Positions 25,770 through 35,246 are shown, numbered from the stretch's first letter. The stretch is DNA of 47,841 nt from Bacillota bacterium (GCA_012838305.1 DUPN01000001.1:1-47841); one strand, 5' to 3'. Translations and numbers: made by a program. Notes: generated by a model not told the origin, from the letters alone.

Positions 25770-26054
25770 TTGGACACCCTGAAGGCATCATCCGAAAGAC
25801 CCTGGACAGCACTGCACGCAGTCCACCAGGGCTTAGCCCTGTGGATCGCTAGCTACCCAGTCCTTCTCCCTATCCTTGAGCAGTTCACGGAAAGGGTCAC
25901 CACTGGGCTGGATCAATTGGCAGAATCCTTACCCAGAGTCACGGAAATACTGAAGGAGACAGGAGCACGCCCTGATGCCTCGGACCGACTAGTCCGGGAG
26001 CTGGTGGCGGCCATACCAGGGCTGGATCAACTGCTCCAGAAAGCAGATAACTGA
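25770..26054 (+). CDS. Small protein of unknown function, possible spore component (94 residues)
   Basis: A 94-residue frame from TTG 25770, with GGGAGGTG six bases upstream. It is made of leucine-rich amphipathic helices with prolines (WIASYPVLLPILEQF, LAESLPRVTEILKE, AAIPGLDQLLQKA), like the proteins at 23792 and 24173. No known domain is recognised. It lies in the same small-gene neighbourhood around the YheC/YheD gene and shares the same type of ribosome site. A convergent hairpin follows. Confidence 0.62.
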   Translation: MDTLKASSERPWTALHAVHQGLALWIASYPVLLPILEQFTERVTTGLDQLAESLPRVTEILKETGARPDASDRLVRELVAAIPGLDQLLQKADN

Positions 26055-26074
26055 TTGCGAAAAAGCCGTATAGA

Positions 26075-26110
26075 AAGCTGGGAGACACAATGGATCTACC
26101 CAGCTTTTTC
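26075..26110. terminator. Convergent terminator between small gene and membrane protein gene
   Basis: An 8-bp stem (26075-26082 with 26100-26107) followed by five T residues on the plus strand. An alternative pairing uses the A-run near 26060 with the same T-run, so it may work in both directions. It overlaps the last codons of the minus-strand gene. Confidence 0.6.
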
Positions 26111-26545
26111 GGTTGTTCCATCCAACCTGAGAATTAAGTAAGCCAAGAGCGCACCCCATAGTACGGAGCCTATTTGGGCACTGAGAACGGTTCCCGTGGT
26201 GATCAGAGCCAAGTGGGGTACTTGGTACAGCACCGTAATCCCACTCTCGAAGAAGGATATGATCAAGCTGAACACCACACCTTTGCCGATATAGCCCTGC
26301 GATCGGATGTTGGGGATTAGGTAAGAGAACATAATCCCCCGAAATCCCGACCAGATGTGTTGCATAGCCAAGGCCGAAGCGACCTGCAGTGATGACTGGG
26401 GGATTGTTCCGTAAACCGCCACTCCGGCCCAATCGAGCAAACGCAGATCGGCCAATCCCAAAACATAGTACGAGAACAAGTTCCATGCGTTGAGCGGAAT
26501 CGCCGCCAGAACTCCCGCCACAAACCCTCGGTAAAACCTGTCCAT
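26096..26545 (-). CDS. Uncharacterised integral membrane protein, four predicted helices
   Basis: A 149-residue hydrophobic protein. Helices are predicted at about 5-27, 62-85, 88-108 and 115-142, with few charged residues between them and a short polar C-terminus. GGGGGG lies five bases before the ATG. I do not recognise the family with confidence; it is similar in style to small conserved membrane proteins of spore formers. It stands alone between convergent and divergent neighbours (mrfA starts on the other strand). Confidence 0.72.
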   Translation of the reverse strand: MDRFYRGFVAGVLAAIPLNAWNLFSYYVLGLADLRLLDWAGVAVYGTIPQSSLQVASALAMQHIWSGFRGIMFSYLIPNIRSQGYIGKGVVFSLIISFFESGITVLYQVPHLALITTGTVLSAQIGSVLWGALLAYLILRLDGTTEKAG

Positions 26546-26638
26546 CCTATCCCCCCCGTACTTGGTTCGGTCATGAATAGGTTCTCCAAGAAAAAGACAT
26601 TCATGCGGGTTTCCCGGCTATCCTGAAGGCGAAAAGCA

Positions 26639-26667
26639 TTGACCGCAAACTGGCGTTCGGCTATGAT
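26639..26667 (+). promoter_or_regulatory. Promoter of mrfAB
   Basis: TTGACC (26639-26644) and TATGAT (26662-26667) are 17 bases apart, five of six matches each. Transcription would start near 26674, after the two upstream in-frame start codons at 26639 and 26663, so it decides the mrfA start in favour of ATG 26693. Confidence 0.75.
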
Positions 26668-26692
26668 AGAGAAAGAAGGGCAGGTGTCACAC

Positions 26693-29005
26693 ATGGGTGT
26701 ACGTGTGGAGAGTGTTCTAAGGAAAATCGAAAGCAATCCTCGTTTCATGCGCAATGTAACCTTTCGACACACCATCCCGGCACAAAAAGGAGTCTACGAG
26801 CCTATCCCTGCACATCTTCCGCCCCAGCTGCGCCAGCTGTTGCAGCGCAAAGGTATTGCAGAGCTTTACAGCCACCAAGCAGCAGCCATCAACGCAGTAG
26901 AAAGCGGAGCGGACATAGTGGTTGTCACTCCCACCGCTTCTGGAAAGACCCTCTGCTACAATCTCCCAGTGATAAAGACGCTCTTGGAAGATGAAGAAGC
27001 ACGGGCACTTTATCTCTTCCCCACCAAGGCCTTAGCCCAAGATCAAGTAGCGGAACTTATGGTCTGGAGCGAGGAGCTGGGGGGAAGAATCAAGACTTAC
27101 ACCTATGACGGAGATACCCCTGGAGATGCTAGAATTGCCATTCGCAGCGCCGGCAGCATCGTGGTCACCAATCCCGACATGCTCCATTCCGGCATTTTGC
27201 CCCACCACACCAAGTGGATGCGGCTCTTTGAGAACCTCAAATACGTTGTCATTGACGAGCTGCATATTTACCGCGGAGTCTTTGGCTCCCATGTAGCCAA
27301 TGTTCTTCGCCGTTTAGCGCGCATCTGCCAGTTCTATGGCGCCAAACCCCAGTTTATCTGCACATCGGCCACCATCGCCAACCCCAAGGAGCACGGTGAA
27401 ACTTTGCTGGGAAGGCCGGTCAGCGTGATCGATATCAATGGAGCGCCCCGAGGACAGAAGGACATCCTGTTCTATAATCCGCCGGTTGTGAACAAACCCT
27501 TAGGCATCAGACGCAGCTCACTTTTGGAAGCGGAGGCAGTAGCCCACGAACTGATTGCTGCGGAAATTCCCACCATTGTCTTTACCCGAAGCCGTCTCGA
27601 TACAGAGGTGCTCGTCACCTATCTGCGCAAGTCCTTTCACAAGTTGGGACAGCCACACGAGACCATCAGAGCGTATCGCGGGGGTTACCTGCCCAAGCAG
27701 CGCAGACAGATTGAGCGGGACCTGCGTGCGGGCAAAGTCCTCGGTGTGGTCAGCACCAATGCTCTGGAGTTGGGCATCGATATTGGTACGCTCCAGGCGG
27801 CTGTCCTCACAGGCTATCCAGGCACCATAGCCAGTACGTGGCAGCAGCTTGGACGGGCCGGCCGCGGCCATGAGCCCTCTCTAGCCGTCATGGTGGCTAA
27901 CTCCAGTCCATTGAACCAGTTCATGATCCAAAACCCCACCTACTTCATGGATCGCGGTGTTGAATTTGCCCGCATCAGCCCCAATAATCTGTATATCCTA
28001 GTCTCTCACCTCAAGTGTGCCGCATTTGAGCTGCCCTTTGTGCAAGGTGAACGCTTTGGAGAGGTGGATCCCACCGAGATCCTTGACTACCTTACAGACC
28101 AGATGATCCTGCGCAAAGTGGACGATCGCTGGTATTGGATGAGCGAGAACTATCCTGCAGTCGACATTTCCCTACGCAGCGCCTCTACAGAAAACTTCGC
28201 CATCATTGATACCACTGACGGACAAACTCGGGTGATCGGTGAGATTGATCGTTTTAGTGCTCCTATGCTAATTCATGAAGGGGCCATTTATATCCATGAG
28301 AGCGTCCAGTACCACATTGACCAGCTTGATTGGGATCGCCAAAAGGCCTATGCCAGGCAAGTGGATGTGGACTATTACACCGACGCCAATTTAGATGTGG
28401 AGCTGAAGGTGCTGGATGTCTTTGACAAGGAAGAGTTCCCACAGGTCAAGCGCAGTTGGGGCGAAGTGATGGTTGTGGCCAAGACCCACATGTACAAGAA
28501 GATTAAGTTCTATACCCACGAGAACATCGGCTGGGGCAATATCTCCCTACCCGAACAAGAGCTGCACACAGCAGCCTACTGGTTTAGCATCCCCAACGAG
28601 AATGTAGCCACACTGGATCGAGGCGCCCTGCAAAGTGCCTTGCTTGGTGCCGCCCACTTGCTGGGGAACATTGCTTCTTTGGAACTGATGTGTGAACCGA
28701 GTGATCTGGGAGTAACTGCACAAATTCGTTCGCCTTTCACTGGCGATCCCACCGTCTATATTTACGAGAAGTACCCTGGTGGAGTAGGATTTAGCGAACA
28801 GCTCTTTGCTGCCCATGGGAGACTTCTCTGGCGGGCGTTATCCATTATCCAGAAATGCCCCTGCCCTTCCGGCTGTCCCTCCTGTGTGGGACCGGTGGAA
28901 GAGGTGGGCATTGAAGGCAAGGCGCATACGTCCTGGTTTTTGAAGGGGGTATTGAATGATGGACCTCAAACGCAAACTGCAGAGGCTTTTGCCCCAACCG
29001 AGTGA
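26693..29005 (+). CDS. mrfA: DEAD/DEAH-box helicase MrfA (YprA), mitomycin-type lesion repair
   Basis: A 770-residue superfamily 2 helicase. Walker A is TPTASGKT (about residue 80), the DExH box is IDELHIYRG, motif III is CTSATIANP and motif VI is QLGRAGRG. The C-terminal DUF1998-type region ends in a zinc-binding cluster, Cys722, Cys724, Cys728 and Cys731. The match with B. subtilis YprA/MrfA, from memory, runs over the whole length. MrfA works with the exonuclease MrfB to excise mitomycin C lesions independently of UvrABC. mrfB starts within the last 50 bases of this gene. Confidence 0.94.
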   Translation: MGVRVESVLRKIESNPRFMRNVTFRHTIPAQKGVYEPIPAHLPPQLRQLLQRKGIAELYSHQAAAINAVESGADIVVVTPTASGKTLCYNLPVIKTLLEDEEARALYLFPTKALAQDQVAELMVWSEELGGRIKTYTYDGDTPGDARIAIRSAGSIVVTNPDMLHSGILPHHTKWMRLFENLKYVVIDELHIYRGVFGSHVANVLRRLARICQFYGAKPQFICTSATIANPKEHGETLLGRPVSVIDINGAPRGQKDILFYNPPVVNKPLGIRRSSLLEAEAVAHELIAAEIPTIVFTRSRLDTEVLVTYLRKSFHKLGQPHETIRAYRGGYLPKQRRQIERDLRAGKVLGVVSTNALELGIDIGTLQAAVLTGYPGTIASTWQQLGRAGRGHEPSLAVMVANSSPLNQFMIQNPTYFMDRGVEFARISPNNLYILVSHLKCAAFELPFVQGERFGEVDPTEILDYLTDQMILRKVDDRWYWMSENYPAVDISLRSASTENFAIIDTTDGQTRVIGEIDRFSAPMLIHEGAIYIHESVQYHIDQLDWDRQKAYARQVDVDYYTDANLDVELKVLDVFDKEEFPQVKRSWGEVMVVAKTHMYKKIKFYTHENIGWGNISLPEQELHTAAYWFSIPNENVATLDRGALQSALLGAAHLLGNIASLELMCEPSDLGVTAQIRSPFTGDPTVYIYEKYPGGVGFSEQLFAAHGRLLWRALSIIQKCPCPSGCPSCVGPVEEVGIEGKAHTSWFLKGVLNDGPQTQTAEAFAPTE

Positions 29006-30170
29006 TGCGCCGACCATCCAGACACATAGAGTCCCCAGTCTGGATCATATCTTGCATGGCCAGGAGGTAAGCACTCCTTTTGGGGCCTGTTACATGATGG
29101 AAAAAAGCCTCCCCCTGACCGCTTTGCATGGACATTGGCCTTTAAGAGAAGTCTTGGATGCGGATTATGGTTCATTACGTGCATTTCGCTGCGGGCTTGA
29201 GCCCCGCTTGGACCTGAAAGAAGCTCTGTTTTTGGATACGGAGACAACGGGCTTGGCGGGGGGGACCGGCACCTACGCCTTTTTGGTAGGACTAGGCTGT
29301 TTTACGGCCACCCATTTTGTGGTCAAGCAGCTGCTAATGCGGGATTATAACGAGGAATTGGCCTTGTTGTATCTCTTGGATCAGGAACTACAACAGAAGA
29401 ATTTGATCATTTCTTTCAATGGTAAGACCTTCGATCTGCCTTTGCTGCAAACCCGTTTCACCATTTCCCGTGCGGGATTTTTGGGCGCACACGAGAAGCA
29501 GCATCTTGATTTACTGCATTTGGCACGGAGGCTCTGGCGGCACAAATTGTCCAGCTGCAGCCTGGGCAGCCTGGAAGAGAATATCCTTGGGGTGCGGAGA
29601 GTTGACGACATTCCTGGATATGAAATCCCCCAGCGCTACTTTGAGTTCCTGCAGACAGGAAATGGCGGTCTACTGCAGAACATCGTGGAGCACAACGTAA
29701 TTGACATCGTCTCCATGAGCACCTTACTCTATCGCTTGTTGACCACTGTCGAGCTCAAGCCCGAGGAGTGCGATTGTTCCTATGAGGCAGTAGCCCTGGC
29801 CAATCTGTCCCTGATGGCTGAAGACCATCCCTTAGCCCTGCGCTACCTAGAAATAGCGGCAACCCTCACCGACGATGATCAGCAATACGTCAAAGTCATG
29901 CGCCAAGCCGCCTCCATCCTCAAGCGCATGGCCGAGCACGAGAAGGCCGCCCTGCTTTGGCAAAGGATCCTGTCCATCACCGCTGACGATTTGGCCACCT
30001 CGGAGGAGTTAGCCAAATACTATGAACACAGGGCCAGAGACCTGCTCTCCGCAGAGTATGTAACCCGCCGAGCCCTGGCCATGGCCTGGCACAGCCGATC
30101 CCCGAAAGCCCCTGCTTTGGAGCACCGTCTGAAGCGAATTGAACGGAAAGTACACAAAGGGGCTCTCTAG
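28956..30170 (+). CDS. mrfB: MrfB (YprB) DnaQ-like exonuclease, mitomycin-type lesion repair
   Basis: A 404-residue protein. An RNase H-like DEDD exonuclease domain shows LFLDTETTGLAGGTGTY (about residues 91-107), FNGKTFDLPLL and HNVIDIVSM, matching the metal-binding acidic motifs. The C-terminal third is helical and repeat-like (TPR type). It partners MrfA, whose gene overlaps by 50 bases, so translation is coupled. AAGGGGG precedes the ATG ATG start. Its stop TAG overlaps that of the opposing lacI-type gene in a shared CTAG (30167-30170), leaving no room for a terminator. Confidence 0.92.
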   Translation: MMDLKRKLQRLLPQPSDAPTIQTHRVPSLDHILHGQEVSTPFGACYMMEKSLPLTALHGHWPLREVLDADYGSLRAFRCGLEPRLDLKEALFLDTETTGLAGGTGTYAFLVGLGCFTATHFVVKQLLMRDYNEELALLYLLDQELQQKNLIISFNGKTFDLPLLQTRFTISRAGFLGAHEKQHLDLLHLARRLWRHKLSSCSLGSLEENILGVRRVDDIPGYEIPQRYFEFLQTGNGGLLQNIVEHNVIDIVSMSTLLYRLLTTVELKPEECDCSYEAVALANLSLMAEDHPLALRYLEIAATLTDDDQQYVKVMRQAASILKRMAEHEKAALLWQRILSITADDLATSEELAKYYEHRARDLLSAEYVTRRALAMAWHSRSPKAPALEHRLKRIERKVHKGAL

Positions 30171-31171
30171 ACCGCCCTAACTGAGTCGCGCTCGATAATT
30201 CTGTGGGGCAGATAAAGACGAAGCTGCTCCAAAGGATCGGAGTTGCGAAGCTTCTGAAGTATTTGCATCGCCTGTCGACCAATCTCGTACATAGGTTGTT
30301 CCACCGTTGTCAACTTCGGAATGCTCATCCTCCCGATTTTGAGGTTATCAAAACCGATCACGGAAATGTCGTCTGGAACCCTGAGCCCAAGATCGTATAG
30401 GAGTGATATGGCCCCCAGAGCCATTTCATCACTGGCACAGAACACCGCGGTCAGATCAGGTATCCGGTCGATCAAGCGGCTCATGGCTTCATAGGCTGCC
30501 TGGTATTTAAAGGGAACAAACTCCACCCGATCCCCAACCTTAGCTAGACCTAGCCCGTCCCTGCAAGCTCGTTTGAATCCTTTGTATCGGGGAAGTCCCG
30601 CAACCGTATCACCAATTGGCCCACTGATCATGGCGATTCGCCTGTGACCCTTGGCGACTAGATAAGTGAGGGCGTCATAACTTGCCTGTTCGTCATGGAC
30701 CTTCACAGAAGGAAGTTCATAGACCAATGATTCGGTTGCCACTAAGACGACTGGAATCTTCATGGTCTGAAACATCTCGTAGTATGGTTCTGTCACTGGT
30801 TTGCTCATAAAGAAAATGCCATCAACCTGTTTCTCTCGGAGTACAGTCAGATTTCGGATAATACGAGACTCACTGCCATCGGTATTGCACAGAATCAAAT
30901 TCATACCCAAAGCATGCCCCATGTCTTCCATACCCTTAACTACCTCGGCAGCATAGAGATTGGAAATATCAGGGATGACTGCTCCCGCCGTGCGAGTCTC
31001 CTTATAGATCAAACCACGAGCCAAGGCGTTAGGGCGGTAACCCAAATCATCGATGGCCTGCCTAACCCGTTCTCTCTTCTCGGGAACGACGCTTTCTGGT
31101 GCGTTCATAACCCGTGATACTGTGCTGATGGATACATCGGCTAATCGTGCAACATCCCGAATCGTACTCAC
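30167..31171 (-). CDS. LacI-family transcriptional regulator
   Basis: A 334-residue repressor. The N-terminal helix-turn-helix reads TIRDVARLADVSISTVSRVMN, followed by the hinge and a periplasmic-binding-protein-like effector domain (about 60-330). It is the last gene of a six-gene operon with a sugar-type importer, so it probably senses the imported compound or a product. Two near-identical 14-bp palindromes at the operon promoter are the likely operators, making control autoregulatory. The GTG start forms a GTGA overlap with the yesL-like gene. Confidence 0.93.
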   Translation of the reverse strand: MSTIRDVARLADVSISTVSRVMNAPESVVPEKRERVRQAIDDLGYRPNALARGLIYKETRTAGAVIPDISNLYAAEVVKGMEDMGHALGMNLILCNTDGSESRIIRNLTVLREKQVDGIFFMSKPVTEPYYEMFQTMKIPVVLVATESLVYELPSVKVHDEQASYDALTYLVAKGHRRIAMISGPIGDTVAGLPRYKGFKRACRDGLGLAKVGDRVEFVPFKYQAAYEAMSRLIDRIPDLTAVFCASDEMALGAISLLYDLGLRVPDDISVIGFDNLKIGRMSIPKLTTVEQPMYEIGRQAMQILQKLRNSDPLEQLRLYLPHRIIERDSVRAV

Positions 31172-31812
31172 CGTCCAAAACCCCCTCCGCTCCGTCCCAA
31201 AAAACTCAACTGATCCAAAACCGGCTGTATGACGCCTATGATGATGAATGCAATTGCGCTAGCCCCAAAAAACAAAAACAAAGGGCGAAGCCGCAGCATG
31301 AAATAGTAAACGACTGCCACAGAAGAAACAATAGCCAAGAAATGCAGGGGTTTAAGCAGACCCAAGAACAAGGCGCTCCTGTAATAGGCCCACCACTTCA
31401 GGTCGAAGTGCACGTAAACAGGGACACAGAAGACGCAGGTAATCGAGTAAAACACCCCTATGATCAATGTTAGGCAGGAAAGAACGGTAGACAGCCAGCC
31501 GCCCATCAAAGCAAGGATCTGGAAATCCGCATACAAAACGATTCCTACAAGAACCAGCGGCCAAAACACGAGATTGGCCTGCCAAAAATCTTGGCGGTAA
31601 TACGACAGGAATAGTCTAGACAGCGAAAGCTCAGCGTTGTCGTTGCGAATCATGCTCCTTAGCACAGCAAAAAGGGCAACCGTAGATGGAGCGAACCCCA
31701 TGATCAATACACCGCAGAGTGTCCCACAAATCCACAGCAGATTCAGGCAGGCCAAATGCGCAACCCACCTAAAGACTACGCCTGTATCTTCAAGCCATTG
31801 GTTAGACAGCAT
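31168..31812 (-). CDS. YesL-like (DUF624) membrane protein
   Basis: A 214-residue membrane protein with five to six predicted helices and the DUF624 style of N-terminus (WICGTLCGVLIMGFAPSTVALFA). DUF624 proteins sit in sugar-importer operons of Bacillota, such as the rhamnogalacturonan locus of B. subtilis, and may assist the transporter; their function is not known. GAGGGTGG lies six bases before the ATG. It overlaps the LacI-type gene by four bases. Confidence 0.82.
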   Translation of the reverse strand: MLSNQWLEDTGVVFRWVAHLACLNLLWICGTLCGVLIMGFAPSTVALFAVLRSMIRNDNAELSLSRLFLSYYRQDFWQANLVFWPLVLVGIVLYADFQILALMGGWLSTVLSCLTLIIGVFYSITCVFCVPVYVHFDLKWWAYYRSALFLGLLKPLHFLAIVSSVAVVYYFMLRLRPLFLFFGASAIAFIIIGVIQPVLDQLSFLGRSGGGFGR

Positions 31813-31848
31813 TGCCTACCACCCTCTCCAGCGCTAGTACGTCCAACT

Positions 31849-33426
31849 CTAGCGGGCTGTCAGTTTCGGCCAAGCCAACTCTACACCCTGCTGCTCTAGT
31901 ATCCCCTGATATTCTCGGAGTCTAGGCTTGTCATTCCTCACTTCCTTTGGCTTCAACTTCCTTTGCAGGCAATAAGCAGCCAAGCAGCCTGCGGCTTCAC
32001 CAACATTCCATTCTACTGGATGCAGCCGATAACACCCCTGGGTGATGTGGGTAGTACCAATGTTCTTACCAGCGGCTAAGAGATTCGCGATTCTCACGGG
32101 AATAAGACTCCCCAAGGGGATTTCAAAGGGTAGGCTGGCAACGTCCAGGTAGTTGTCCCCACCAGTGCTAGGATGTAAATCGATTCTATAACTGCCTATT
32201 CCCACTGAGTCGGGAAAGGTTGCCGTCTGATCGTCAGGACGAGTTTGGGGGCTAACATCCTGTTGTAATATGGTGAATTCTGCCTTGATTCTTCTCGATT
32301 CCCGAATATAGGGGAGAGCCAATCCATCGGCACTATCTACAATATCTCTCCTGAGCCGCAAACCAGGGTAACCTCGGCCACCATCTGGCCTTGGCGCCTC
32401 GGTCTGCATCCAGTATAGGAAAGACAATGACAGCTGTTTGGCCCCTTCGATATGCCTGTCCCTTTCAGTCTCACTGACATCAATGATGGGTCCCAGCCAA
32501 TAATCAATCTGTGGCCAGTTAACCATGACTATGTCACTTTGATATTCGCCCTCGATAAAGTTTTCCCTATCAATGATCCTACGGAACAGCCACAGGGAAT
32601 CCCTAATCGAGCGACCGGGCTGGTAGAACAGATCCCTACTCCAGGGTTCCAGTGTAGGTGGAAAAGGGTGCGTCCAGCTCAGTAGTTTATCAGGCCAAAA
32701 GTCGGGCCTGTAATTACGCCAGAAGTCATAATCGGTTGGCCTGGCAATCACATGATTTTCGCCTTCTAGATAGTCCATGGCGAAGCACATGGTGAAGGAC
32801 TGCATGTTCGTTGGGTCCGCTTCTGCTAAGGCATCCGGCTCACTGGTTTCCGTTTGTGATTCCGCTCCAACAACGTACTCCGCCTTCACCAGGGGCAACA
32901 CATCTCCACACTCGGTGGCATCCAAAAAGTATGCACCTTTTAGTTCTACTACATCACTCGTCTCTATATTCTTCACCTGGATCCACTCCATCTGATTACC
33001 GTGAGTAGCAGCGTTTATAGGCCTGTGTTTGAGCAAGACGGTAATCCGTCCATTGGAGACGTACGGAGCCAACATTTCCTTCAGCACGGCCAGGCCTACT
33101 TTGGGTTCATGGCAAAGCTTGCTAACCCAGCCATTACCTGGATTCAAATGACGGTTACTGCGGGCCTGCGGGGTCAAGGGATAGTTGTTTCGATAGTACC
33201 TGCGGACCCCATCCCGAAACTGGCGGTAGGTTGATGTGGCGCCGAACTGCTCAATCCAGGGGTGTTCATCGGGGGGGACCGCTTGCCCCGTCATCTGCCC
33301 GCCAATCCATTTGGATTCCTCTGTGAGGATCACCCTACTGCCCATTCGAGCAGCGGCCAAACTTGCTGCGATACCACCTAGCCCCCCACCAACGATAATT
33401 ACGTCTGCATCCATTTTCTTCACCAT
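31849..33426 (-). CDS. FAD-dependent oxidoreductase, FAD_oxidored (PF12831) type
   Basis: A 525-residue flavoprotein. The Rossmann motif VIIVGGGLGGIAASLAAARMG lies at the N-terminus, with ESKWIGGQMT next, the usual start of this family, and a C-terminal FAD closing segment (LLAAGKNIGTTHITQGCYRLHP, WNVGEAAG). It has no signal peptide. Family members occur in carbohydrate-use operons, where they are thought to oxidise a sugar derivative; the substrate is unknown. It lies between the importer and the yesL-like and lacI-type genes. GGAGGG stands eight bases before the ATG. Confidence 0.88.
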   Translation of the reverse strand: MVKKMDADVIIVGGGLGGIAASLAAARMGSRVILTEESKWIGGQMTGQAVPPDEHPWIEQFGATSTYRQFRDGVRRYYRNNYPLTPQARSNRHLNPGNGWVSKLCHEPKVGLAVLKEMLAPYVSNGRITVLLKHRPINAATHGNQMEWIQVKNIETSDVVELKGAYFLDATECGDVLPLVKAEYVVGAESQTETSEPDALAEADPTNMQSFTMCFAMDYLEGENHVIARPTDYDFWRNYRPDFWPDKLLSWTHPFPPTLEPWSRDLFYQPGRSIRDSLWLFRRIIDRENFIEGEYQSDIVMVNWPQIDYWLGPIIDVSETERDRHIEGAKQLSLSFLYWMQTEAPRPDGGRGYPGLRLRRDIVDSADGLALPYIRESRRIKAEFTILQQDVSPQTRPDDQTATFPDSVGIGSYRIDLHPSTGGDNYLDVASLPFEIPLGSLIPVRIANLLAAGKNIGTTHITQGCYRLHPVEWNVGEAAGCLAAYCLQRKLKPKEVRNDKPRLREYQGILEQQGVELAWPKLTAR

Positions 33427-33445
33427 GCAACGTACCCTCCAATCA

Positions 33446-34291
33446 CTAACCTTTCACGGACGAGCTGACCAATCCTTCGATGATGTATCTTTGGCCAAAC
33501 AAAAAGACAAGCACAATGGGGATTATGGACGCTGTGGCCGCAGCCATCATTCCGGGATAATCGATAGAGTATTCCAGAAGGAAATTGTTCAGCCCCAAGG
33601 GCACCGTGTACAAATCCTCATCGATCAGGAAAACAAGCGCATCTTCATAGTTGTTCCAAGCCCAGGTGAAATCTAGAATGGCAAAGGTCACAATGGTCGG
33701 CTTGGCCAGGGGTAGGAAAATCTTACGAAACATGGTGAAGTGCCCTGCCCCGTCGATAATCGCGGCCTCAGTGAGTTCTTTGGGAAGTGTCAGAAAGTGC
33801 TGCCTCATGTAGAACACGCCAATGATGGTGAACATGGTCGGCAAGAACAGAGCCCAATGCGTATTATAGATACCGGCCCAATCAAACATGATGAACTTCG
33901 GAACAAACAGAATCTGGGGAGGAACCATCATCAGTAGTAGATAGAGTCCGAAGAGGAGGTTCCTGCCCCGAAATTGAACACGAGCAAATCCATAGGCAGC
34001 CATGGAACCGAAGGTAATGGCTCCAACCGTACCCAAGACGGCTATCTTCAAAGAATTTCTGTAGTATTTCACGAAATTGAGCGCTCCAAGCCAGACCTTG
34101 CGATGGGCTTCCCAAGTCGGCCTTTCCGGAAGCCACTTCACGGGATATGCAAATACTTCAGGCTGTGTCTTGAAGGAGGTAGAGATCATCCACACCAATG
34201 GAATAATCATGATCAAAGCCGCAGCGATCATGATCAGCGTCAAGACCATCTGGCCAATGTTTTGCTTGCCGTTGCGCGTCATGAGCATCAT
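33446..34291 (-). CDS. ABC sugar transporter permease, MalG-type
   Basis: A 281-residue inner-membrane permease with six predicted helices. The EAA loop reads EAAIIDGAGHFTMF, about residue 190. It pairs with the MalF-type permease that ends five bases upstream. Three ATG codons lie at the start (34291, 34288, 34282) after GGGGG; the exact start is open by a few residues. No ATPase is encoded in the operon. Confidence 0.92.
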   Translation of the reverse strand: MMLMTRNGKQNIGQMVLTLIMIAAALIMIIPLVWMISTSFKTQPEVFAYPVKWLPERPTWEAHRKVWLGALNFVKYYRNSLKIAVLGTVGAITFGSMAAYGFARVQFRGRNLLFGLYLLLMMVPPQILFVPKFIMFDWAGIYNTHWALFLPTMFTIIGVFYMRQHFLTLPKELTEAAIIDGAGHFTMFRKIFLPLAKPTIVTFAILDFTWAWNNYEDALVFLIDEDLYTVPLGLNNFLLEYSIDYPGMMAAATASIIPIVLVFLFGQRYIIEGLVSSSVKG

Positions 34292-34296
34292 TCCCC

Positions 34297-35178
34297 CTAG
34301 TCATAGTACACCCATCTTCTCTGCCCATACCATTGCAGCATGGTGAAGAGGAAGATGATCACAAAGAGCATAATGGCAATGGTAGAGGCATAGCCCATCT
34401 CGTAGTATCTGAAAGCAGTACGATATACATAAAGCGGTAGAATCAGCGTGCTGTTTACGGGCCCACCGCCAGTAACGGCTTGGATCATGCCAAAACTCTT
34501 AAAGGCATTCATCGTTCCTATGACTAGAAGAAAGAAGGTAATGGGAGAGATATAGGGCAATGTGACATACCGAACCACTTGCCACGATTTGGCCCCATCA
34601 ATCTGTGCGGCCTCCTTCAGATGCCTTGGGACCTCCTGCAGAACAGCCAAGAAAATGATCATGTTAAAACCCATGCTCTGCCATGTGGCAATGATAATAA
34701 CCGTTGGCATAGCATACTTGGTTGAGGCCAGCCATAGCGGGGGATTTCTTACGCCCAGGCTGACTAGAAGCTGGTTAATCGGTCCCTGGGTAGGATGGAA
34801 CAGTAGCATCCAGGAGAATCCAATGGCGACTGCGCTGATCAAGTAGGGTAAGAAGAAACTGGCTCTGAGTCCATTGCGAAAAAAGACCCTTCTATTGAGT
34901 CCACTCGCCACCAGGAAGCCAACGCCGACAGACAGAGGAACATGTAGTAAATAGAAAACATTGTTGCGCACAGCCTTCCAAAAGATCCCATCGAACAGCA
35001 GGCGCCTAAAGTTGGTCAAGCCCACAAAACGGAGATCCCTCCCTGTTGGACCCAGCCAATTGGTGAAAGCCAGCCCGAAGGAGAATAACAGTGGAATCAA
35101 AAAGAAGACTGTCACCCCAATTATGCTTGGAAGCACAAACAGGTAACCCGCTAACTGTTGTCGTTTCATCCACTTCAT
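34297..35178 (-). CDS. ABC sugar transporter permease, MalF-type
   Basis: A 293-residue permease with six predicted helices and the EAA loop EAAQIDGAKSW, about residue 190. It forms the translocation channel with the MalG-type partner. GAGG lies before the ATG. It is separated from the binding-protein gene by 68 bases that hold a 10-bp hairpin, so its expression may be lower than that of the binding protein. Confidence 0.92.
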   Translation of the reverse strand: MKWMKRQQLAGYLFVLPSIIGVTVFFLIPLLFSFGLAFTNWLGPTGRDLRFVGLTNFRRLLFDGIFWKAVRNNVFYLLHVPLSVGVGFLVASGLNRRVFFRNGLRASFFLPYLISAVAIGFSWMLLFHPTQGPINQLLVSLGVRNPPLWLASTKYAMPTVIIIATWQSMGFNMIIFLAVLQEVPRHLKEAAQIDGAKSWQVVRYVTLPYISPITFFLLVIGTMNAFKSFGMIQAVTGGGPVNSTLILPLYVYRTAFRYYEMGYASTIAIMLFVIIFLFTMLQWYGQRRWVYYD

Positions 35179-35207
35179 CTTTGTAACCTCCGAAGCCCCA
35201 AAGGACT

Positions 35208-35235
35208 GCTGGGAAGGAATAGCTCCCTTCCCAGC
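35208..35235 (-). promoter_or_regulatory. Intercistronic hairpin between binding protein and permease
   Basis: A perfect 10-bp stem (35208-35217 with 35226-35235) with an 8-nt loop, 11 bases after the binding-protein stop. No T-run follows on the minus strand. It resembles the ugpB-ugpA hairpin in place and kind. Confidence 0.7.
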
Positions 35236-35246
35236 TTCCAGGCGAC

